Virus record (IMG/VR): IMGVR_UViG_3300022701_000405
Span: 1 to 34,356 of that record
Direction: 5' to 3' (one strand)
Origin: a virus
DNA length: 34,356 nucleotides
In this document: piece after piece, positions 21,345 through 28,300 of the stretch
Layout of the letters: the number at the start of each line of letters is the position of its first letter
Position numbering within the stretch: the first letter of the stretch is position 1
The notes under the pieces: generated by a model
The model's input: the letters and a program-made list of their open reading frames with translations, nothing else
Database searches by the model: none
Told to the model about the DNA's origin: nothing
Position numbers and translations under genes: made by a program

Positions 21345-21682
21345 TGGCAACAGCTCAGGATACAATTAATCCTGGTGTAACAATTACTGAAATTGCATCA
21401 AACGATATTACACAGAATCGTTTCGTAAATGCGATAGGTACACACTGTGGTGCCGCCGCTAGAGCAAGTGGTATTTCAAGAATCGGCGTAACCGCCGGAT
21501 CGCCGTTCTCTATTGTAGTTACCGGTAAGTATCTTATCGAATTAGGTGCAGCAGCAAATGCAGATGATGAAGTTGAAAGTGATGCTAATGGTAAAGCTAT
21601 TCCTCTATCAGCAGGAAAGGCCAATGGGATTTTAATGGCTTCTGGTACCACTGGTGATATTGTTCCAATTTTAATTAAATAA
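21344..21682 (+). CDS. Capsid decoration protein (DUF2190-like)
   Basis: This 112-residue protein has a strong AAGGAGGT ribosome site. It is rich in Ala, Gly, Thr and Val, with ATAQDTINPGVTIT at the start and an alternation of small residues (ELGAAANADDEVESDANGKA, then GKANGILMASGTTGDIVPIL) typical of the DUF2190 family of beta-rich head decoration proteins. It would bind the capsid outside, consistent with its place right after the coat gene. The composition contrasts with the Lys-rich neighbours. Confidence 0.8.
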   Translation: MATAQDTINPGVTITEIASNDITQNRFVNAIGTHCGAAARASGISRIGVTAGSPFSIVVTGKYLIELGAAANADDEVESDANGKAIPLSAGKANGILMASGTTGDIVPILIK

Positions 21683-21691
21683 CTTCAGAGG

Positions 21692-21721
21692 TTTAAGGGG
21701 GATTATTTCATCCCCCTTAAA
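21692..21721 (+). terminator. Perfect 12-bp hairpin after the capsid genes
   Basis: TTTAAGGGGGAT (21692-21703) pairs perfectly with ATCCCCCTTAAA (21710-21721) around TATTTC. There is no T-run after it, so it may be a leaky terminator or an mRNA 3' stabiliser that boosts capsid and decoration protein over downstream tail genes. Confidence 0.7.
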
Positions 21722-21746
21722 TCCTGGAGAATAAAAGGATAGAAAG

Positions 21747-22193
21747 ATGATATATTATTGCGAAAAAAATGATATCGGACTCAGTGATAATGAATTACTC
21801 CGACTCTGTGATGACAATGGGGCTGGATATTGGGATGATAATTGCCAACAAAAATTTGATAACATCCGAAAAGCAAGCACAGATATTATTAATTCATATG
21901 CAGTAAAAAAATATCAAGTCCCATTTGAAAATGTTCCCGGTACAATTAGAGATATTGCTGCCTTAATAACTCGCTATAAGCTTTTGGCTTTAAGAAATGC
22001 GGCGTCGGAACAGGTTCGGAAAGATTATGAAGATGTGATACGCTTTCTTGAAAAACTATCGAGAAACGAAGTTGGTATTTTAGAAATTGATCAAGAAAAT
22101 GACACGGAATCTAAAATTAAACCGAAAGCCCGCATATTTTCCAACCGAAGCAAAGATGACCGTAAGTTTTTTGCAGATATGCCAGGTTATTAA
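21747..22193 (+). CDS. Head-tail connector, Mu gp36-like (DUF1320)
   Basis: This 148-residue protein matches the gp36 family in layout: an N-terminal acidic segment where residues are spaced like the D...L..L family start (LSDNELLRLCDDN), a helical middle (KASTDIINSYAVKKY, VPGTIRDIAALITRYKLLA), and a C-terminal helix (DYEDVIRFLEKLSRNEVGI) with a disordered acidic/basic tail ending DMPGY. These proteins link head and tail at the neck. The gene order gp36, gpG, gp37 is the normal Mu-like one. Confidence 0.85.
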   Translation: MIYYCEKNDIGLSDNELLRLCDDNGAGYWDDNCQQKFDNIRKASTDIINSYAVKKYQVPFENVPGTIRDIAALITRYKLLALRNAASEQVRKDYEDVIRFLEKLSRNEVGILEIDQENDTESKIKPKARIFSNRSKDDRKFFADMPGY

Positions 22194-22196
22194 AAA

Positions 22197-22628
22197 ATGA
22201 AATTCTTGATACAAATCCGTGAAGAACTTCAAAACCTTACAAAATTAAAAAAGAATCTCCAGGCTTCAGAAATAGAAAGAATCCTGGAGGGAATCGGTTT
22301 GTATATGGTAAAGTCAACACGGGAAAATTTCGAAGAGGGCGGCCGACCTAAAAAATGGAAAACATTAAAAAAAGAAACCAAACAGAGAAAAAGAGGTACT
22401 AAAATCTTAGTAGAAAACGGCTTGCTTTCCGGGGGGATAACCTTCGATACAGTACTAATGGAAAAAGCAGTTTTTATCGGGCCGTCCGGTCCTTCAGCCA
22501 AGTATGGACGTCGGCATAATGAAGGGGACATAGGTGGAGAGCCTATCCCCAAAAGGCAATTTTTAATCGTACAAACGGAAGATTCCGAGTATATTGACGA
22601 CTTCCTCCATGTATCGATGTTTAATTAA
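22197..22628 (+). CDS. Virion morphogenesis / tail completion protein (Mu gpG-like)
   Basis: This 143-residue protein has the family hallmarks: an N-terminal helix region, then STRENFEEGGRPKKWKTL, where F..GG.P..W is the typical signature, a lysine-rich loop, LVENGLLSGGITF with the conserved L..SG, and a C-terminal GPSAKYGRRHNEG...IPKRQFL segment with PXRXFL. These proteins complete the head-tail joint. It lacks a clear ribosome site and is four bases from the gene before, so it is likely coupled. Confidence 0.9.
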   Translation: MKFLIQIREELQNLTKLKKNLQASEIERILEGIGLYMVKSTRENFEEGGRPKKWKTLKKETKQRKRGTKILVENGLLSGGITFDTVLMEKAVFIGPSGPSAKYGRRHNEGDIGGEPIPKRQFLIVQTEDSEYIDDFLHVSMFN

Positions 22629-22637
22629 AAGAATTTT

Positions 22638-23096
22638 ATGGACCTTTTAAAATCAGTTCAAACAGTATTAAAAGCGGCTTTAAATACTATTAAATATAGT
22701 AATCGTATTTTGAATGTCGAACGTATCCCGGATGTAAAGGCTTTGTCAATAAAATATGGCTTTCCAGCAGTGGGAATTTTAGACGGAGGTGAAACCAATG
22801 TATTGAGGCAAACTACAATCTTAAAAACTGAGACTGTTAGCGTTGCAATATATGTTAAGGTCATCGGTGATCAAGAGAAGTGCATAGAAGAATTAAGAGC
22901 AATAATAGGGAATTGTATTTTTGAAATACGAAAAAAAGAACATTACCGAAGCGGTGGAGCTTTTGAAGGTTACTCCCGTGCCTGGTGTAGGGCACAGAGT
23001 GAAATTAAACAGGTCTTTTGTAATAATGATTATAGTCCACTGCTTTTAAAATTATCACTTATTGATTTCATTAAACAGGAGGCTATTACACAATGA
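22638..23096 (+). CDS. Tail terminator-like protein, Mu gp37-like (DUF1834)
   Basis: This 152-residue alpha/beta protein has an FPAVGILDGGET segment near residues 40-51 and TVSVAIYVKV strands followed by a helix, the general plan of gp37-type tail terminators that close the tail tube at the head-proximal end. Its stop overlaps the next ATG (23093). The family call rests on position plus this pattern. Confidence 0.7.
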   Translation: MDLLKSVQTVLKAALNTIKYSNRILNVERIPDVKALSIKYGFPAVGILDGGETNVLRQTTILKTETVSVAIYVKVIGDQEKCIEELRAIIGNCIFEIRKKEHYRSGGAFEGYSRAWCRAQSEIKQVFCNNDYSPLLLKLSLIDFIKQEAITQ

Positions 23097-23353
23097 AAAT
23101 TAAGGAACCCAATATAAAATATATTGGGAAAGTACCAGTAAAGTTAGCAAATGTTCAAGGCTGGATTAAAACTGGACGATCTCTTCATCTTCCAGAAAAT
23201 ATAGTAAATAATCTCGTTTTGGATAAAGAGAATTGGACTCGGTATCCTTCTCTTGAAAAAAAGACCCCTCTTGTAGAATCTCCACCAGTTGAGACTACTA
23301 TGGGGAATAAAGAAGATTCCATATCAAAAAAAAAGAAAAGTAAAAGGAGGTAA
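23093..23353 (+). CDS. Small gp38/DUF2635-like phage protein
   Basis: This 86-residue protein has an AGGAGG ribosome site nine bases upstream. The N-terminal 50 residues are beta-type (GKVPVKLANVQGWIKTGRSL, HLPENIVNNLV) and the C-terminus is a Pro/Ser/Lys-rich tail ending in a basic cluster. Short proteins of this form sit between the gp37-like gene and the tail shaft protein in Mu-like phages. No function is known. Confidence 0.6.
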   Translation: MKIKEPNIKYIGKVPVKLANVQGWIKTGRSLHLPENIVNNLVLDKENWTRYPSLEKKTPLVESPPVETTMGNKEDSISKKKKSKRR

Positions 23354-23355
23354 TT

Positions 23356-24543
23356 ATGCCATCAAAAAAAATTCTTAGCGGTGAAGGTGATGTACTTTTC
23401 GTTGCTATTCAAACAGGGCTAGAACAACCGACTAAACCTTTGAGTAGCGGGACTGTTTTTTTAACTGCCACTCCGACGTTAACTCATAAACCACGTGAAG
23501 CGGAAAATAAAGAGTTAAGAAGAACCCGTGATCCACAACCCGGTAAAAATGTAGGTATGTCGATAGGAGATTTCAAATTTTCAACGAATTTTGCTTTGTC
23601 AGGCTCGAAGGGAGTAACTTCTTGTATACATCCTTTTTTATTATCCGGTTTTGGCAGGTATACAGAAACACCAGGTGATAATGTTACATATACTCATTAT
23701 CAATTTGATGATGAGTGGGTATATTTGACCGTCTTGTGGAAAAAGGAGAGTGAGACTATTCTACTGGAGGATTTCGTTGTTGATACACTAACAATTAAAT
23801 CAACGGCAGCAACACTCCAAACTATTGATTTTTCAGGATACTTTCTTAAGAAAAAACAAGCAGGTACCGGATATCTTAATGCAGCGCTCACTACAGGAAC
23901 AACCAATATTGTTCTTAAAACAAAAACCCAAATAGAGACATTTGAGATAGGTTCTTTAATTAATATTGGAACCGACACCAATTCAGGTGAAGGATTCCAG
24001 ATAACTGCTGTAGATATAAGTACTAATACATTGACTGTAGATACCGGTATAACAATTGCCCAGGATGCGGATGCCCTGGTAACGGGTTGGTCTCCTGTGG
24101 AAGTCGCTTCCGGGTATACTGTTGACGGAGGGTTTGGGGAATTCTTGGTTAACCAAAACAGCGATGGAGCCGGAGCCGTTCAAATAATTTCAGCGGATTA
24201 TACATTAAAAAATAATATCGCTAAGCTGGAAGAAGAAAGAGGTAGCTCATCCAACGGTGGATATGTCGGACGTTTTGGAACGGGGAAAAGAGAAATCACA
24301 TTCAATACTGAACAATACCTGACTATCGATGGACTCTCAGCAGATTATCATTTGAAAAACAATAGCGTTATTACAACTGAATTGAACATGGGTGAAGAAG
24401 AAGGGAAAACCGCAAAACTCATTATCCCCAATATGAGACTTTCTGATGTTTCAGAATCGGGTGATGCCCAAAAGAAACAATCAAGACAAGGCAAATGCTT
24501 CCCGGATGCAGGGGATGATGCTTCAAGTTTAGTGTTAAGATAG
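23356..24543 (+). CDS. Major tail tube protein with inserted domain
   Basis: This 395-residue beta-rich protein is preceded by AAAAGGAGGT. Residues about 1-170 and 250-395 look like one domain of a tail tube (FKFSTNFALSG, YTHYQFDDEWVYLTVLWKK, then GYVGRFGTGKREITFNTEQY). Between them, about 172-245, is an insert with the repeating pattern AALTTGTTNIVLKTKTQI, GSLINIGTD and ITAVDISTNTLTVDTGI, a motif common in small accessory domains of phage structural proteins and likely exposed on the tail surface. No sheath gene accompanies it, so the tail should be non-contractile. The family is not certain. Confidence 0.7.
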   Translation: MPSKKILSGEGDVLFVAIQTGLEQPTKPLSSGTVFLTATPTLTHKPREAENKELRRTRDPQPGKNVGMSIGDFKFSTNFALSGSKGVTSCIHPFLLSGFGRYTETPGDNVTYTHYQFDDEWVYLTVLWKKESETILLEDFVVDTLTIKSTAATLQTIDFSGYFLKKKQAGTGYLNAALTTGTTNIVLKTKTQIETFEIGSLINIGTDTNSGEGFQITAVDISTNTLTVDTGITIAQDADALVTGWSPVEVASGYTVDGGFGEFLVNQNSDGAGAVQIISADYTLKNNIAKLEEERGSSSNGGYVGRFGTGKREITFNTEQYLTIDGLSADYHLKNNSVITTELNMGEEEGKTAKLIIPNMRLSDVSESGDAQKKQSRQGKCFPDAGDDASSLVLR

Positions 24544-24586
24544 TAAACAAACCTAAAACAAAATTTAAAGAAAAAGGAGAATAAAC

Positions 24587-25054
24587 ATGAAGTTAGTACA
24601 TGTTGAAAACACTGGTACAATCGAGTACAAGTACAATACCAATTGTGGTAATACGATCAATGTGGGGATTAAATATGTCGATGAGGACCAAAAAGAAAAA
24701 CTAAGGAAACAGTGTACAGACCCAATGAAAGGAAAGAAGTTAAATTTCAAAAATCGTTTGTATCGAAGAATGCTGGCAAGAGCAGCAATTGGTTATATCA
24801 AAAATATGACTTTTAAAGACCTAAACTACATCACAGAACCGGCAGTACAAGTAGTTCTGGAATCAGGAGAGAATTGGACCGACACAGTACAAGTTACAGA
24901 TGAAATCAAAGAATGGCTCGTTACTAATATGATTGAAGAATTCTCCGATTTCATTGATGAAGCTTGTTCCGATGTGGAAACTTTTCAAAAGAAAGCCAGT
25001 GCTAAGGAGATGAATAATTTAAAGCATGGCTCCGCAGCCCCTCAAGAAAACTAA
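24587..25054 (+). CDS. Tail assembly chaperone, G-type
   Basis: This 155-residue protein lies between tail tube and tape measure, has a good AAAAAGGAG ribosome site and is highly charged. The position and size match the G protein of long-tailed phages, which chaperones the tape measure. A TTTAAAG heptamer near its 3' end allows a minority of ribosomes to enter the -1 frame and make a G-T fusion. It has no catalytic motif. Confidence 0.75.
   Translation: MKLVHVENTGTIEYKYNTNCGNTINVGIKYVDEDQKEKLRKQCTDPMKGKKLNFKNRLYRRMLARAAIGYIKNMTFKDLNYITEPAVQVVLESGENWTDTVQVTDEIKEWLVTNMIEEFSDFIDEACSDVETFQKKASAKEMNNLKHGSAAPQEN
25018..25024 (+). other. Probable -1 programmed frameshift site TTTAAAG
   Basis: The heptamer fits X XXY YYZ with zero-frame codons TTA AAG. 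The -1 frame is closed by TAA just upstream (25015-25017) and opens exactly at the heptamer. A small GGCT/AGCC stem begins about three bases downstream. Confidence 0.75.
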
Positions 25055-25338
25055 GTAAAGAGCAGCTAAAACTGCTAAGAAAAAAGTTTCATGGAAGGTT
25101 GCCGGGGCATCTTAAGCCGGTACGATTAACTTATGAAAATTATTATAGTTACAAACTATACAAGTTGATTTATGACCAGGTAAGAGTGGATTTTGGACAT
25201 ATAACTTCACTTGATCTTGGAACGATTACGATCGTCTTTCAGGCACTTGGTATCACCGGAAAAGCATTATGGAAGGAATTAGAAAAAATGCGGTTATTCC
25301 ATGATTGCCTAGTCATGAAAAAAGAAATAAAAAAATAA
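25018..25338 (+). CDS. Tail assembly chaperone, T extension made by -1 frameshift
   Basis: This frame, -1 relative to the G protein, is open from 25018 to the stop at 25338. It has no credible start of its own: the TTG at 25099 lacks a spaced ribosome site. If ribosomes slip at TTTAAAG, about 146 residues of G are joined to 104 of this frame, giving a product of about 250 residues. The extension begins basic (SRKLSKEQLKLLRKKFHGRL) and then has an aromatic, helix-rich region with DYEFG-like spacing, as in T parts that contact the tape measure. Confidence 0.72.
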   Translation, partial: FKAWLRSPSRKLSKEQLKLLRKKFHGRLPGHLKPVRLTYENYYSYKLYKLIYDQVRVDFGHITSLDLGTITIVFQALGITGKALWKELEKMRLFHDCLVMKKEIKK

Positions 25339-25364
25339 ATATAAAGGAGCCACGACCCAATACC

Positions 25365-28300
25365 ATGTCAGTTGAAAAAGTTGACCAAGTAGCTATAAAA
25401 ATCAGTCTACAAGAGGATGGGACCTGGGTCGTGGAAAACCTCCAGGAAAAGATAAAAAAAGGTACGAAAAATATTGTAGATGACTTCTCCAGGGCTAACA
25501 AATCCCTGGGAAAATGGCTGAAAAATTTAGCAGCAGCCGCAGGGCTTTTTGTAGGTTTTGAAACTGCTATTCGTGGGGGAATAAGCAATATAAGGAATCT
25601 TGTCAGTGAAACTATAAGTTTTGATACAGAACTTAATCAAGTGGCCACCCTTGGTGTTGAAAGTACGGAAGATATGTCGGAAGGACTTTTGAAAATGGCC
25701 GGAGCAATGGGTACTGTATCGGACTTAACCAGAGGCACTTACCTGGAAATAAGCTCTTCCGTTCCTGCTGAAAGATCACTACAAGAACTCACAGAAGCAG
25801 CAAAAGCAGCAGCCGGAGGACATGCAAATCTATATGATACCGTCAACCTTGGCACTACTGTCTGGAATGTTTACAATAAGGAAGCCCAAAACATGACACA
25901 TATATTTGATGTCATGTGGCAAGTAGTAAGAGACGGTAAGACTAATATGGCCCAACTTTCTTCTTATTTTGGAGACTTCATCCCACTTGCAAAAGAAGCA
26001 AATCTGACATTTGAAGAAGCCTCCGGGGCACTTGCAATCATGACACAGATTAGCGGGAAAACTAATATTTCTGTGACACAACTCAAAGCCATAATGCAGG
26101 CAGTGATTAAGCCTACTAAAGAAGCTGCCGAAGAATCAGAGCGGATAGGAGCCAATTTCTCTACAGCCGCAATTAAAGCCATGGGTTTTGAATCCTGGTT
26201 AAGACATCTACAAAAAGCTGTAAAAGATAACAACGGTGATATGTCAAAATTATTCGGAAGTGTTGAAGGGCTTTCAGGAATCCTTCAACTTGGCCGAAAT
26301 GATCTCAAAGATTTCAGCACTGAAATGGTAAAGATGGAGCAGGTCTTTGGAAATAATGAAGAAAACTTTGAAAAATTTAAAAATACCCTTCAGGGTTCAT
26401 ATGAAGAAATAAAAAATAAACTCCAGGCTCTCTATATTCAAGTTATTTATCCACTTATGAAGGAAGCAGCCAAATGGCTTCGGGAAAACTCCGATAGTAT
26501 TTTGGCTTTTGCAAAAAATGCGATTAGCGCATTTAAATCAATTATCGGCTTTATACTTCAATTTAAAGACGCGATAATTGCAGTAGGTAAAGCCTGGACA
26601 ATTTATTTTGCAATAACAAAAGTTAATGCACTTTTTACCGCATTCTCAACCGGCAGTGGAGTCATAAGCCAAGTAGTAACCGGATTTATAAATTTAAAAA
26701 GATATGGGCTTAGTTCTATGGACGCACTACGTGGGTCTTTCCAGACAGCAACTGGCAGTGCCCTCTCGATGGGAAATGTTCTAAAAAAAATACCAACCTC
26801 ATTGAAAATAACTGTTGCACTGGTTGGAGCTGAAATCGCAGGGAAAATATTAGCATACTTATTCGATTTACAATCAAAATTTTATGACCGCGAAATGGCG
26901 AAAATTATTAAAGATACCGCTGAATATGAAGGAAAGGTATCTCAAATGACAATGGCAATTAATGATTTTCGTATGGCTAGCCCCGAATATGAAGAAGCTT
27001 TCAAAAGAATTAAGAAAAGAGCCGAAGGTTTTAGATCGGAAAATGAAAGCCTTATTGTAACTCAACAAAGAGTTCTAAACGCTTTAAAAGGTACAAAGGA
27101 GTGGAGGGATTATGAAGAAAAATTGAAAAACGCCGGTGCGGCAGCCGATCAATTAAGTACTTCATTGGAAGATAATTTAATAATATATAATGATTTGGCT
27201 AAAGCGGTGGGAAACTTTACAAAGGAAGAATTAGAGACGGAATTAGAAGGATTAAAAAAACAAGGATTACTTACCGTCACACAAATACAACGACTGAAAG
27301 AACTTTATAAAGAAGTAGAAAAAAATAGAGAAGCATATGAACAACTTGCTACATCTATGAATATATTAACCGCGCATGGAATTAAAGAGCAATCAAAGGA
27401 AATTTCAAATATATTAGTATTATATGGTCAACATAAAGACCAAGTATATAAATCAAATAAATCAATCGAAGCCTGGTTTCAAACTATAACTACATTATAC
27501 ACAACTGCTCTCCCTCAAGAAAAGGAAAAGCTTGCTTCGGTAACAGCGGAACTAATAGAACACAAGATGAATATTGACCTTCTAAATGATAGCCTGGAAA
27601 CAACATTTATATCCAGTGAAGAAATTCGAGAACAAATGGAAAACCAATCGGATGCTCATCTAGAGGCTGCACATTCATCAGAGATTCAACAGGAAGCAGC
27701 AGAAGCTTTAAATTCACTCATGAAGGAAAGTGTTGATTTAAGTAACGATCTTGCTGAATCCTATAATGCATTGGGAAGTACCATAGGAGATATCCTCTTA
27801 ATAAGTATAGATAAACTTGAATTAGGCTTAAAAGGAATTAATGCATACCTATCCGGGAAGGGTTCAATCATAGATGGGATGCAAGGACTTGCTATAGCCG
27901 GTAGTGCAGCCGCTGGAATTTTATCGCAGTTAGGTATTACTTCGGAGAAAACAGCCCAGGAAATTTCACAATTGACAAAGGGGACCTCTAATCTTGTTAC
28001 AGGGATTTCAAGTGGGAATCCTTTCCAGGCGATTGCCGGAGGTTTAGATTTGATTTCTGCTGCTATTAGCATTTTCACCGGAAAATCAGGAGAATTCGAG
28101 GCAGCCGAAAGAATGCTTCGAGGTTTAGGGAACGCGGCGGACGGATACGCAGAGCAAATAGAAGAGTTAGCCAAAAAACTTGGAGGGTCCGGTAGTGCAG
28201 AAAGAGCTTTTGGAGAATTCATGGCAGAAATATTTAGTGATATGCCTTCAACTGAAAGCAATTTTAATATCATGTTCCAGAAAATGATGGACTATGGTGC

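Noticed and set aside
25099-25338. Separate 79-residue gene starting at TTG
   Set aside because: The TTG lacks a spaced ribosome site, the same frame is open back to 25018, and it fits as the -1 frameshift extension of the chaperone.
27761-28273. 170-residue ORF on the minus strand inside the tape measure
   Set aside because: It is the antisense shadow of a clear coding region, with no ribosome site, Pro/Ser-rich low-complexity translation, and no domain.
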